DNA from: Macrocystis pyrifera
Lineage: Eukaryota > Sar > Phaeophyceae > Laminariales > Laminariaceae
Direction: 5' to 3'
DNA length: 64,000 nt
Assembly: GCA_031763025.1 (NCBI GenBank)
Contig: JASSKH010000021.1
Span: forward strand, 9,357,358 to 9,421,357
Shown here: positions 12,501 to 25,300 of the stretch, piece by piece
Layout of the letters: every line of letters begins with the position of its first letter
How positions within the stretch are numbered: position 1 is the stretch's first letter
Notes under the pieces: model-generated
What the model saw: only the letters and a program-made list of their open reading frames with translations
Told to the model about the DNA's origin: nothing
Databases searched by the model: none
Translations under genes and position numbers: made by a program

Positions 12501-14753
12501 AAATGCATGAAAATGCCCGTCTTACCAACTGCCAGTTGTCACCTACAGGAGTACTACTGTGGATAAGCATAACGAAAAGGCATCACGGTGCATGAGTACT
12601 AAATGCTTAGAATTCCTTTGTATTTCGTATTTCCAACCAAAGTGGTACCAGCATATGATCACCGTTGTCAGCCCGTTGTAAACTTTGATCTGTCGGCCAC
12701 TTTGGAAAACAAACCTGCAACCAGAAGAGCACCCTCGCGGTCTCCGCCTGCATGCCTCTCTTACATCCACGGGGGACCCACTCACTGCTATTCCATTACT
12801 GCCCCAGGGCGAAGACTCTAGCTGACAAATATACGACGTTCACAAGCCGGATACTCACGTCTAAGAAATCCAGAGAATCTCGGACCCTGCACACGCTTCC
12901 ACTCAGCAGTGGGTGTCTTTGGGTTTCGTCGCGGCCGAGACACGGAGGAAACGCAGTCAGCAGAACTGTGAAGCCCAAAAAAGTCTGCAAATTGGAGAAA
13001 AATATTAAAAAGGGGATAAAGTCAAACGTGCACGATAGGCGACGAGGAGGAAATGGACATTAGGGCACACCGCGCTGGGCGGGTCGTTGAGCCAACAAGG
13101 TACATCGAAATTGAGGTTGGGGTACCCACAACCGAAAGGCAATCAAATACGCGACAATGCCGACCACACGACGCGGTCTGTGTGTTGGTTTCGCACTCGT
13201 CGTCGAACACCCGATGGCACCCGTATCGTTGGGTTCACCTGTATACGCCTGAAGGCATCGGTACCTCCGCTCGTTTAACACATCGGTGAGGTTGATCGCA
13301 GAGCACGTTTCGTTAACCCCAAACGGGGTGCTACTGCAGTTCTACATACACCAGTACGATAAATTCAAGGACGATGTGATGCTTGTGTTTGGTCCAGGTA
13401 GTGCTTGATTTGGTTACTAAGTAGTATGACATAGCAATGTACTTGTAATGCCGAATCAAAACTCTTTTTTTCCGCGGCTCTGGTGCCCCTCGAAATGGTT
13501 TGTGAAGACTAGTCGCTTAACATTGAGCCCTGCCGGCACCACCTGTACCCATCGTCAGTGTGGCGGACTCAAGAGCGCGAAGCTTTATTTTTGCACGAGA
13601 TCAAGGCCTTCAGCGGGAGCAGAGTGGGGAGCGGAGTTTGAACGAGCGTTTGGGATCGAAAACTCTCCCCGAACAAAATCGATAGCACGGACTACCTGGA
13701 CCCACTCAGACAACAGAAAACACAGTCAGACCCCAACTGATTCTAATGTGTATGTATCGTGTACCTCGTTTATCAACATATGCTAGTCCACACCACGGTA
13801 GCTCAAGCCGTAAACAAGTTGATCCTATCCACTCCTACCCCCATATATTCATGTGCCAACTATCGGAAGAAACTCGCGTCAGCATATACTGGTGCAGGCT
13901 TCGCGTTTGTAGTAAAGTATGAAACCACGTCGCCGAGTGGAGGACATCGTGGTACACTTGCTGCCTTCTGGCAAGGGTTTACCCCTGTCCCGTTGCGGAT
14001 GCCTTGGGCTTTCTGGCAGGGCTTGGGGCAGTAGGGGGTTATCCCGTGAGATTTGCGGAAGTTCTGGTACCAGGTTTATTATCAGCGGCGTGCCAGTTAG
14101 CAAAGAGGTGGACAGGTTTTAGAGGTACTGGGTAGCTACTGTGGCCCTCTCGTAGACCCAAAGCTAAATTACACATGACACAGAAAAAACTGGAGCAATC
14201 GAAATAGATTTGTGCTTTGAAGGATGTATCATATTTCGTTTAATGAAAATTCTAATGGTTCGGGCCACGGACTTATTTCGTCATTTTCCGTCCGCCCCCA
14301 AATTGTGTTTTCTTCATTTCTACACTAACCTGCACACCCCTGCACAAATCTGTTAATCAAGTGGACTTGGAGAAAGTTGTGTGGTATTTGTCTAGGGTTC
14401 TAAGCCAAACTCATTACGTAGCAACAACGCAAACAACGACAGCAGTGATTGGTGATCGAAATGGCCTTGTAAGCGAGCAAATGCACTAAAAGATCTCTCA
14501 TATGGAATGAAATGGAGATGGGTCATTAGGAGCAGCGCAGACGCCTGTTCCTTCAAGAACGTGTGCAGCTGGCGCCTAGCTAAAACTACTGATCAGAGGG
14601 GATACTAACCCTGTTCAACTATTCACAGTAGTTACTCGTTTGAATCGCTGGTGTATTAGTACATCGCGGTGGCGCGCAACCCTCACTCGGGCCTACGCTT
14701 GATCAGTTTGCCGATTACGGCGCAGCCACGCATCAAGCAGATCACACCTTCAT
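3567..14753 (-). CDS. Vanadium-dependent haloperoxidase A, 14 exons, frameshifted in exon 4
   Basis: Predicted secreted vanadate enzyme that oxidises halide with hydrogen peroxide. Exons 1-14 on the minus strand: 14748-14753, 12859-12984, 11299-11463, 9476-9628, 8579-8627, 8278-8371, 7834-8099, 7103-7378, 6190-6297, 5633-5791, 5064-5237, 4413-4523, 3927-4106, 3567-3650. Exon 1 encodes Met-Lys and exon 2 the signal-peptide core (LGFTVLLTAF). Exons 8/9 give WYAK and WQVHRMLRPEAYGG, exon 10 SPTHPAYPSGHA, exon 12 LLGRSHIGVHWRMDG; together these supply every expected vanadate ligand. Exon 4 has a run of six G where B and C have five. The frame is lost there, and a TGA falls at the start of exon 5, after about 150 residues. 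The exon 4 acceptor is AAG instead of CAG. All other exons are open, so this is either a recent pseudogene or a base error in the assembly. It is transcribed away from B. Confidence 0.85.
9476..9628 (-). other. Exon 4 of haloperoxidase A with +1 frameshift
   Basis: The exon is 153 bases, against 152 in B and 155 in C (C has one extra codon). The first 40 residues align well (NYQRLLDCVFSSDINVCEDV, then PSGGGRDGAKLTNPLGG). The frame then slips at the G6 run near 9505-9512, giving GRGTPGRWCRQ where B reads GTAHQVDGAD. The 3' splice site reads TGATGAAG, where B has TTGACACAG. Confidence 0.8.
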
Positions 14754-14891
14754 GGCGAGGTGTGTGTAATTTCTCGGTTGCAGTTTGCAGTAGGCGCCGA
14801 CCTCTGCCTCGAGGTTCTCGGATCTTCTCGTGTGAGAAGGCGCAGCACAGGCGAGGCAGACAGCCTAAAGAGAAGAATTCGCGGGTGAAGC

Positions 14892-14908
14892 TGTCGGAGT
14901 GTGAGGGG
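14892..14908 (-). promoter_or_regulatory. Conserved upstream motif of gene A
   Basis: On the minus strand this reads CCCCTCACACTCCGACA. It lies 139 bases upstream of the A start codon and differs by one base from the motif upstream of B. It could be a core-promoter or 5'-UTR element, or simply residual duplication homology. Confidence 0.35.
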
Positions 14909-16136
14909 TGGAGGAAGCTTGTCAGCATAGCAGAAAACCAAACGCGGTTCTGCCTTTCTCGTTTTTCCGGCAGACAATTCCGGGAAGGTTCGGTGCTGGT
15001 AGCTCGTACACGCTACCTGGTCATAAACATCGTGCGTTACCTGACAGTGTTTCTGGCGTCGAATGTACGTGGAATTGCTATTTCGAGGAAAATAACATCG
15101 AGGTTTCGCGAACCATCCATAGTAACAGCGTCATGGTCCATGAGCGACGAGCATTATCCTATCTGTTGACCACTTCGGTCAGGTACTTTGTCCACCACAC
15201 ATATTCTAACACGTGAGTACCGCACCCCGATTTAACCGGGACGCCTCGTGAACATATCTATCTCCCGCTTCAACTATATCGACAAACGCTAGATTAGAAT
15301 CAGGTTGACCACATCTCGAAGGGAAACCATGTGCATTATACAGTACACAACAATTTACACAATTTACAAACCCTTGGAACGCTTCATTGTTTGGCTTAGT
15401 TCAACAGCCTACTTTGCCGACGATATGTCTAAGCGGCTAATTATTATTTGCACGAGAATGAACTAAATACCAATAGACTCGCCAGCTTTCTGGTGCTTCA
15501 ATTACCCTACTCCTGAGTTCGAGGGGTGCCCTTAAATAACCCTACTCCTCACGTTCCGGTTTGTTTTCTCAGGTGCGTGGCATGTAGTCGGATAGTAAGT
15601 ATGAAAAAGCGAGATATATTGCCGTAGGTATGTGCGTGGCATACAGCTTCTGCCCACACGCAAATTTATTACTGCAGAACGTCTCACCAGATAAATATTG
15701 TACATATGCTCTATAAACAGATCAACATAGTACGGCACAGCAGTAGTGCAATGCGCATGCAGTGCAGTAGAGAGAGTGACAACATTTTCGAATATTTATC
15801 GTGTTGGGCCGCATAACTGACGGAAGTGTGGATAGCCCTTGCGTTGGTATTCGTGGTCCATGTGTCTATTACTAGGGATATTACACGACGATTACGGTTA
15901 TTTACCGTCAGGTCCGGAGATCAGTCTTTGTTGTCAAGTAGTCCTATCTTTCTTATAACCGCCCCCCCCTTTGTGGAAACAAATCCTCGGGATTAGAGTG
16001 AGATATGTGTTGATGTACACTGTGGCACCGCAGCGTTTAAAGCAGACCCACCAGCCCAAACCCTTCCAGGAGTATTCCGCTCGGTAGAGCTAACATTGGC
16101 ACAATCGCTTTTTGTTGTGAAGACAAGGTGCCCCTG

Positions 16137-16153
16137 CCCCTCACACTACGACA
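16137..16153 (+). promoter_or_regulatory. Conserved upstream motif of gene B
   Basis: It reads CCCCTCACACTACGACA, 149 bases upstream of the B start codon. A shorter related block, CCCCCTCAC, occurs at 37209-37217, 77 bases upstream of the start of gene C. Confidence 0.35.
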
Positions 16154-16301
16154 ACCCCACTGTCTTGTTCGTTTTGCTTAGGCTCCCCGCTTCGCCTTCG
16201 CCGTACGAACTCGCACAAACAGAGCGCCGAGCACTTACCTCGTATCAGATTACGTCATCTACTGCGGCCAGCTGAGGTCTAGAAGTCACACACACCTCGC
16301 C

Positions 16302-19300
16302 ATGAAGGTGAGCCCTGCTTGGGTATCTATGTATATACACGTAGCCGAAATGGGCGTAGCTCACAATTCAATATGCTCCCCAATGCAGACAGAAGCGAAA
16401 AAACACTGTGCACAGGTAGACGTAGCAGCGATAACAATACGTCTGCCCCCGGTGCATAGTAACCATGAGACACGCCTGAGCTGACAATGTCATCATGATG
16501 GTTCCCTTTTCCGGGCTTCAACGTAAGGGTAGTATTTTTTATATAAACGATCAGACAGGACGAGGTGTTGGTGATGTCGCTACCCATGGTTCTCGCCGGT
16601 CGCACGTTTGTGACGTACCACACAACCAGGCCTCGGTCACAAACAGACACGGGCAGGAGCGTACGAGTTGAAAATAAAAAAGTGGAGATAGGTTACAAAA
16701 GTCGGGGTTCGACGATGATGAAGACCCTTGGAGTCTCCACCGTTTTACACATTCCGAAAATAATCTTGATATGAATCCATGTCGATTGTTCCAGATATGA
16801 TGTATATATACTGTAGCTCCTGGTCTGCGTCCTCTCGCTATGGTAGCTACACATTACCTATACACTCCAAACCGGGTACTGTCTTCTCTGACTCAAGTTT
16901 GTGTGTATCCTGGCGCCAGCCTTGGTCTATACGATTAGGATAACAACCATCATGAAGGAGAAGACGATGGTGTCACCTCGTTTGATTCGATTGGTAAAGC
17001 ATAAGTAGACATCACCCTTCAACGAGTAGTCGGTCTGTAGTCGATAGAGCTATACCAAACAGAGCCTACAATACTACTATACGGCGGACCATATATACTG
17101 AGACCTACGGTACATACGAAAATCTATATATTTACCTTTTGTTACTAACAATATTTGGTCCTATTAGTATTAACTTTGGTCCCCCGTAATAGCTACTTTC
17201 GTCAAGTATTGGTATATGATTGGCAGTATCTTCCGTGTCTGGGGTCTTTCGATAATTGATCAATACGTACTATTTACTTGTATATATATGTGTGTCATAC
17301 TCTCACAGATAATGTTGTACCAGCAGCATTTATATAGGATTGTTGGAACAAGCGCTACAATCTCATTTTCGGGATACACACGGGACTATAAATATAGCTC
17401 GATAGCCGGACGAGCTGCAATAACTCTTGCGGCACACCTAAGGAAATCTGCAACGAGGGCGAAAGTGAAACACGATCGCCTCAACTATCGCATGTTGCGC
17501 TCTGTATAACAGTGGCTAAACCGTACCGGGCGCAGCAGGGTCTGCCAACACGAGATCCGACCGCCCTTTGGTATAACAGTTTCTGGTACGGCAACTGTGA
17601 TTTACCTAGAACAAAAGGTTGAAGGTTTCCACAAACTTCGTATTATCGTTAGCGTTTGTGCCTGTCTTGGATTCCGGGGGCGCTGTCCGTTCTGATCCCC
17701 CCTCTGTTCCGGCTTGACACCTTGATCATATGCCCACCTGCAGCCGCCTGCGCTTGGGGCCGCTGGGCTGACGCTAGGCACAGGTCATGCCGGCAGGACT
17801 GAGATCAATGGGATTCGTCAGCGAAAGCCCCGTGTGCGGCACCACAACTGCATGAAACAGCAATGCAACGGCCATATTTCAACCGTGCGCTATAAACATA
17901 TTCGAGTTGCTGCAGCAGGAGCGGTACCCTGAATCGTAGAGTCATACGCACACGTGATACCACACAGCACGCAGCCACAAAGCAGATACCTGTACCATTC
18001 CAGGGTAACACGACTTTGCGCGTACGTTAACAATTTTCCACTGATGTGCGGTGTTCGCGAACGTCAAGCAGTTTCTGGGAACTTCTACAGACTGGCTTGT
18101 GCAAAACAACTAAGTCACCACGGGAACTCGCGCAAAACAAATGCGTTTGATACGGCAACAGAGTAGGCGAAATCGGTATTTGATATTTTTTTAGCTGCTG
18201 CAGCACTGTTTCAACTTGATCCACAGTGTGGATGTTATCCCACCAACATGGCGGCCTGTTGGATATATGTATCGAGCGTACCATATCGATTGTATTTTAT
18301 ATTTAATCCCAACCTGGTGTTGCGTTGAGCTCTCTTCCGATATTGATGTGCCTTGTGTCCTCGTGACATATGCGCGCGTAAAATATCGATGCCCACGAAT
18401 TCTAGGCTGTCGTATGTACTGCTAGTATTGCTGTGGCTCGCAGGACACACTCGATAGCCCGCCCCCCACCGGCTCCCTCTAAACGTATACTTCGTACGTG
18501 TATGGTCGCGCTCGTGAGGCACCGCTGCGCATCGTACATACTGTTCTTTTTGTAGTTCGTGATAGGCAGACTTGCCCTGTGGCAACTGAGATCAAGTTCA
18601 CGTTAGAATCAAGCAAAGGGTGATACCGATACCTTTGAGAGATACGGCGATTACAGATACACGGGTGCCATCGGTGTCTGTTGACGCATCCTCAATCCAA
18701 CACAAACCGGCATGCTCTCATTTTTATGGATGTTGTCTTGCGCTTTTCAGCTGTATCCACATCTCGAAGCCACAGCGAATTTCGAGTATAGTTTCCCGCC
18801 CCACGACGCCCTCGACCTACCTGCGGTAACTTTCTATGTCTTCTCGTCGTGTGTTGCGGGCATTGTGCGTTTTCCCCTCTTTGATTTTTTTCTCCTGTCA
18901 TCAGATTTCCTTGGGCTTCACAGCTCTGCTGGCCGCATTTCCTCCCTGCCTAGGTCGCGAAGAAACCCAGACACACGAACTTCTCAGCGGAAGTGTCTGC
19001 AAGATCCGGGATTCTCTGGATTTCCTTAACGTGAGTGCTCAGGCCTATAAGCGTCCTATTACTATCAGCTAGAAACTTCGCACTACTTCGCTTTACAGTA
19101 TCGATGAGACCAGCGGTAAGGGGGTACCGTGAGGTTTCGAACGACTAGGGCAGGCGTCGCCCGTTCGCGTGCTGTTCTGGTTTCCGGCATGCTCAACAGA
19201 CTTCCCGAAGCATCGTAAGTTAAAAAGTGTCGCAGAGAAAGGGCGGACATCGTGAACAAATTACTCAATCTGCACACAAGTTCAAGAACTACCTGGTCTG

Positions 19301-22300
19301 CTTATTGAAGCACGACACGTAGTTGGAGGCATGTATACAGGGGTATATACCACGTAACAGCTGATGTTTCGTAGGGCGGCTGCAGGGTGAGTTTGTTTTC
19401 GTCCGCCTGTTAATCACACATCGGTGGCAACTGGTAAATAATAGGTAGAAGTCACAGCAAAGAGCAGTGGCTTCGACAAATTGCTCGACAATTACTACTC
19501 CTTCACAGCAGGAGCCTATATTTTGAAGTGTAACATGCCCATAGGATATACGAGCCGGGAATATTTTGAGTCGACTGTGGTGTAGAAGATGCGGCAAACT
19601 GTTGTCATCCCTCATGCTCTACAGACAGATCTAAACGACTCGGGTAGTAGTGGTCTCTTACCGTATGAATTGCGCACCGCGTTCACGTTTGGCTATCGCA
19701 ACTACTATATATTTATCTATAGGACCGTAAACTTCACATGTATGTACACTACGGTATGTATGCACAATGATGCACACACTGATGTTTGTTAACCTACTGT
19801 CCAAATGGAGGCCATACATTCGTAGTTTGCAAAATTTATGGGTATACGACTCTTCAGAAAAATGCCGGTTCACCCAGGCTACCAAAAAACACTGTTGACG
19901 CTTCGATGTTACACCATCACGTTTCGTGTACAGCCGGTGGCCCGCGCGGAGGTGACACGTAAGAACCGACTAGCCATCGCCCAGGACGAGTTCAAGGTTG
20001 GACCGACGTGCCACATTACCAATGGAGACGAGGAAAACGAGGCGCTGATGCTCGCTGGGCAGTACCACAAGACCCTTCCGCACGACAGATTCGGACAGGT
20101 AACACGGGATACGTGTTTGATAGACGGTGATGTGGCCAACCACCTTGCGGGCCAGCGAAACGAGTCGCTGTTAAGTGTACACAAATCCGCAGAAAGCCAA
20201 TCTATTCAGGGTGTTGTTATGTGGCGTCGACCTTAGTTGTTCTCGACGAAGGTGGACAAAGTACGAGGTATATCCTCGGGGGCTAGATGTGTAGACGGAA
20301 CATGAACGCTATCCATTGACATGAACTACTCTAACGATCTAGCCCCGAATAACGGTGCCAATCACTTTTATGGCTGAATTCTACTGTGCGGTGCCGTATG
20401 AACGTCCTCTGTTACATGTTCACACGGTGAGTTGTGGTTCTGTACCAACCGGTCGAAACCACGTGACACTGTACCGGGAACGCAGCAGGACCCAGAGATA
20501 GCAACCAAGTAAATGGTAAATTTGGCCCTGCCGGTCATGTACGGGCGGCGTGAGCGCCAAGCCCTACGCGTAGGCTATTGATGTACGCGTGCGGTACAAC
20601 TCCTCGCGTAGCCACTCAAACACCAATTTGTATCCTTCCCCAACCACGTAGTAAAACGTAAATTTGCATTAAATGTTTTTCCCTCTGAAATCCCGAAAGG
20701 GTTTGAAGGCCCGAAGGCCTCCTCGCCGTTTTTGATTCTACAACGATCGAGTGTGCGGTTCGATGTGCATGCAATTGTGTCGAGCCCTAATGCGTGCTAG
20801 TGCCGTTGCGGTTTATCGCAGCGCACCGCGTTGCAACTTTACACCGCGTGGTGAACGTCAATGGTTATGACAACGCTGTTCGCTGGTGCAAACGCGGATC
20901 ACGTTTACGGGTTGACACAGGTAAGCAGGAAGGACTACCAGAAGCTGCTAGACTGTGTTTTCACGAGCGACATCAACGTGTGCGAGGACGTTCCCTCTGG
21001 GGGGGGTCGAGACGGCGCGAAGCTCACCAACCCACTCGGGGGCACGGCACACCAGGTCGATGGGGCCGACAGGTGCAAATGCTGTGGGAATAGAGAATAT
21101 ATGACACATGATGAGCAGAAATGAAGAGGGTAGGCTTGTTGGTTGATTGTTGGTGCACTGTGCAGACGAACCATTGACTAGCGAGTCACACAAAACAGAT
21201 CTTCGCGTTCCTCTCAGGCCGGCCTTGTCAGTGCGCACCTTCTGCGTAGTTTTCCGATAATGTATATATATGTGTGTGTGCTAATATATACAATTTAGAC
21301 GTGCTTCGATTGGTCCATGATGTCACGATTGAACTACCCCGGGCTGTGGTTGTGGGAGAAAAGAGACATGCGACCGTCAAGATTCAGAAAAACCGCTACG
21401 TACAAAGGTAGTGCAATACCGTTTGTATGGTTGTCATCACATACTTCGATGGGCCAAGCCCGTCTTACACACCTTCCACCTGACCCAATATACTCCTTCC
21501 AGGGTAGTTGGAACACTCTCAGCACAAAAATGAATGATGAGATAAAGCGATCGTGACGTTCAATAGTGTGCGCGACGGCATTGTTGTGAAACCTTCCTAG
21601 GAAAAAAGCGAGTGACGCAGTGTTACAGAGGACCTGACAACCCTGCCGGGATGGTTCATTGACCAGATCAGATTTTGACAACCACCACATAATCCTCTCG
21701 TGCGTGGTTTTCGTGTGGTTCCGTGTTTTTTCCCGTACGTTCCCGTTGGTCTTTCCGATGCGGAACGCTACATGCACTGGCCGACAATGGTATAAACTGG
21801 TGATTCTACAGCGACAATGTCTTCATCGACACGCCGGACAGTCTGCTCTCCGAACGGCTGGTGAGATGCTGACAAGAGACCAAATATACTGGTTTCGTGT
21901 CGGATGATGTCGCCAGATATTTATGCTTTATGTTTGTTTGATTGTCCTACTGACGCGTTGCAGGACTACTACACGTTGTACAGTATCTCAAGAATGTTTT
22001 TTGCGTGCACGGATGTGTACCGGACTCACGTGCTCCCATGCTGTTCTTGTATTGCAATACGACGTGATCATGCAGGCCGCACAGCAAACCGAGGTGTACT
22101 GGATGGCTCTGGCGAGGGACATACCTTTCTCGCAATTCGCTACCAACGACCTCATTCAGCTCGCCGCAGGTACCGCATGGTGACTTGTATGCGGTCGGAC
22201 CTGTAAAAGGCCGAAACGGATCCCAAGCGCAGTGCAGCCAGTTGTCGACTTGCCGTTTTAAAAACCCTTACATATCACACGCACTTCTTGAAAGCACTTC

Positions 22301-25300
22301 GTTAACCCTTGGAAGCCCCGGAACATAATAACCCGTGTCAGCTCCGCGCGTCCCCCCCACCGATGCTTGAATCTCGAGCAGAGAACCTTCAGGACAATGA
22401 TGCGTTCTGCGGGCTGAACATCCCCCGCACCGTGGTTAAAGGAAGCGACCCTGAAAAAACAGTAATCGACCCTGTCACTGATCTATTCCGCACCGACTGG
22501 CCGGGTGTGACCACTGGTCCCATTGTGTCCCAGTTCATTTTGTCGAACTTCGAGATTGATTCTATTGCGGTGGAGCCCAAGGCTAAGCCTCTTTTCCCAG
22601 AGAAGGACTACATGACATCCTTCCAGCCGTGGCTCGATGTGCAGGTGCGCGTTCACTTTTCCAGCCGCCTCGGCTTGTTTTGCTGGCGGTGCCTACAAGC
22701 CCTCTACGCCAAGTGATCACAATGTTCTCATTTTGTCTGCCCTAACCAGCGTGTACGTTTGTGTACGAGTGTTTGTGGAGTGGGAGGCAATTCATTTCCA
22801 GTATGTGCACTTTCCACGCTTTGTTTAGATCCCCCTATGTGAAGCATGTCAAGTCGAGTACAACCACTCAAGACACACCTGCCCAAAAAGGAAGGTCCCG
22901 GACATACTCCGAACAAATGATTGCTATTATTACTTTTCATTCGCATGCGTGTAGGTTATTTGAACTGTTTTTGTCGTCTACTGGTTCGCCCCCTCTGCTG
23001 TCTCTTCGGCGCTGCGTTGTCATCCTGTGCTTGGCCTCCATCTTATTATTTTTCCGTCGCTGCTGTGATATTTGTTTCGCTCTCGAGCCAGAACGGTGCT
23101 TCCGACGTGGAGACTGTGTTCGACAAGGCGAACCCCCGCTTCATTCGAAATGGCCGAGACCTCGCCACTATCGCCTTCAGGGACGTCCTCTACACGGAGG
23201 CCTTCCGTGCCGCTCTTATCCTGTTCACGCAAGGTGCGCTCGGTGGTTCCGTCGGGCCCTACACTGACGCCAGACGCCAACAGGGGTTCGCTACCTTCGG
23301 CGAGCCGCACATCTTGACCGCCATGGCCGCGTCCAGCTCGTCTACGCGACATGCGTGGTATGCTAAGGTGCGCGCTTCATCGCGGAAACAAATACCTCAA
23401 ATCGAGGAATATGTCTGCCTAGTAAACAAAATACATACGTTGACGCCGAATAACGCGTAGTACTAGACAAAAAACACACGTCGAACACAGTATTCGCTAC
23501 AGACACGGCTCCGGAATTGAGGGAACCAACGAATAGCACTGAAATACCATACATCGTATAAGTTATACTGTTCGTATCAGGGTACCTGGTTTATGCCTAG
23601 GTCTCAGGACTGTGCATCGGCCTTATTTCTCGGAGGAAGTTGTTGAGGAAGGACTAGAGTTCCCCATTCAACGAGCCTCATATCCAATGGATGCTGCCTC
23701 TTGTGTGACGCTTTTTGTCTACCCGGGCGTACGTTGGCTATGCTAGAATATGTTCCTGCAGGTATGACCACGATTATGCCGCCGAAACAAAAAGCAGGCG
23801 GAAAACATCACGATGAAGGTCACCACTAACACGTCCACGAAATTTGAGGAATTGCAATCTGGCTGGGAGGAAGGACGTGTAGAATGAACAGTCGGTTATT
23901 ATATATTTCGGTCATCATGACCGGGACCACACCCCTCCAGAGAGTGCAGCACCTTGACGCGCGCTTTTAAGCCTGAAATTCCTGTCCAGTTCAAAGAATA
24001 CGACTCAACTTGCCATCCACACCTCTGTGTGCTGGCTTCTCCCTGACCACTACGTTTTTGGCTTACCCTGTCTTGTTCGCGGTTGAGCTGACGTGACCTC
24101 CTTCAATGTTTGCCCGACCGGAATCAAATTGGTCTCGTAAACGATGCTACAAAAACAATAGTGGCAAGTACACCGCGTGCTGAGGCCCGAGGCGTACGGT
24201 GGCCTGGTGCACAACACACTAATGGGGAACGTCAATACTCCGCTACCAGACTCTCTCCTCAAGAACAAGGTGAGCAGGTGGCAGTATTTCAATATTACCG
24301 CTAGGAACGAGACCGAAATCTGAGTATTGCGAGCATCTGATCGAAGTACAATTGTGAAAACGAAAAGACCAATATAGACGAAATACTGCAGAAGCTAACC
24401 ATATACACAGGCTCGTATCCGTGGTCGTAAAGTATAATGGGAATACGAGCGGTTTATCGAAGCCCGCTTCGAAAACACTTGCTGAATGCTTGTATTCCGT
24501 ACTCGTCTACCCTCACAGGACCTGCTCGACCGAGTGGAGGAGCACAACCAGCTCATGAACAACGGCGGCGAAAAGACGTTCCTTCTCCCCATGGCGGTCG
24601 CCGAGGGCTCTCCGACGCACCCAGCGTACCCCAGCGGCCATGCCATCAACGTCGGTGCTTACATCACATCGCTTAAGGTGCCACACATGTTGTGAAATAC
24701 GGACTACCCAGTAGGTTCCGGTCCTGCGCGTTTGATTTCTTTGCTCCAGCAACCTTGGCACTTTAGTCTGTACTGGCGATACCGTGTGCAACCTGCCTGC
24801 GTTTGTGAACCTTCCGACTGTGGCACAACACAGGATAGCTAGTCATTTCATCCACGTCCATCCCTACGGCCTCCTGGTGAGTCGTTCCGTTACATACAGT
24901 AGGTGTTACCATACGCTAGACGGACGTTCCTATCCTGTCAGGGACGGTTTGAGGTTCGACCCTTTATTAATCTTTCTCACCTTTCTCTCCGGGCAGGCAT
25001 TCCTCGGATTCGAAATGGGGCAGAGGTGTTTCCCCAACCCCGTTATCTCGAACGACGAGGGGACAGAGAGGATCCCCTACGAGCCGACAGGAAGGGAGAT
25101 TGTGGGAAGATGCACTGACGAAAACGGCAGACAGGTGGACGGCCTCACGTATGAAGGGGAGCTTAACAAGGTGGGCAACATCACGTGTGTTAATGGACGC
25201 CGTGAGGATGTTAAGGGTTACAGATGACCTAATGAGGGCGCCCACGGAATAATTTCTTTGTCCGACCAACCGATGTATAAACGGCTGTGCTCGACGTGCA

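Larger units (their letters stand above)
14754..16301. promoter_or_regulatory. Divergent intergenic region between haloperoxidases A and B
   Basis: The 1548 bases between the two start codons must hold both promoters and both 5' untranslated regions. The two outer ends are related in inverted orientation: both genes share the start context ACACACCTCGCCATGAAGGT and a 17-base motif about 140-150 bases upstream. Open frames inside, such as 14669-15169, are unrecognised and overlap these conserved non-coding blocks. Confidence 0.5.

Noticed and set aside
18836-18904. In-frame ATG at 18836 as the start of gene B
   Set aside because: It would extend through the pyrimidine tract and acceptor of exon 2. 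The ATGAAG|GT first exon at 16302 is matched in A and C and gives a cleaner signal peptide. Kept as an alternative to test.
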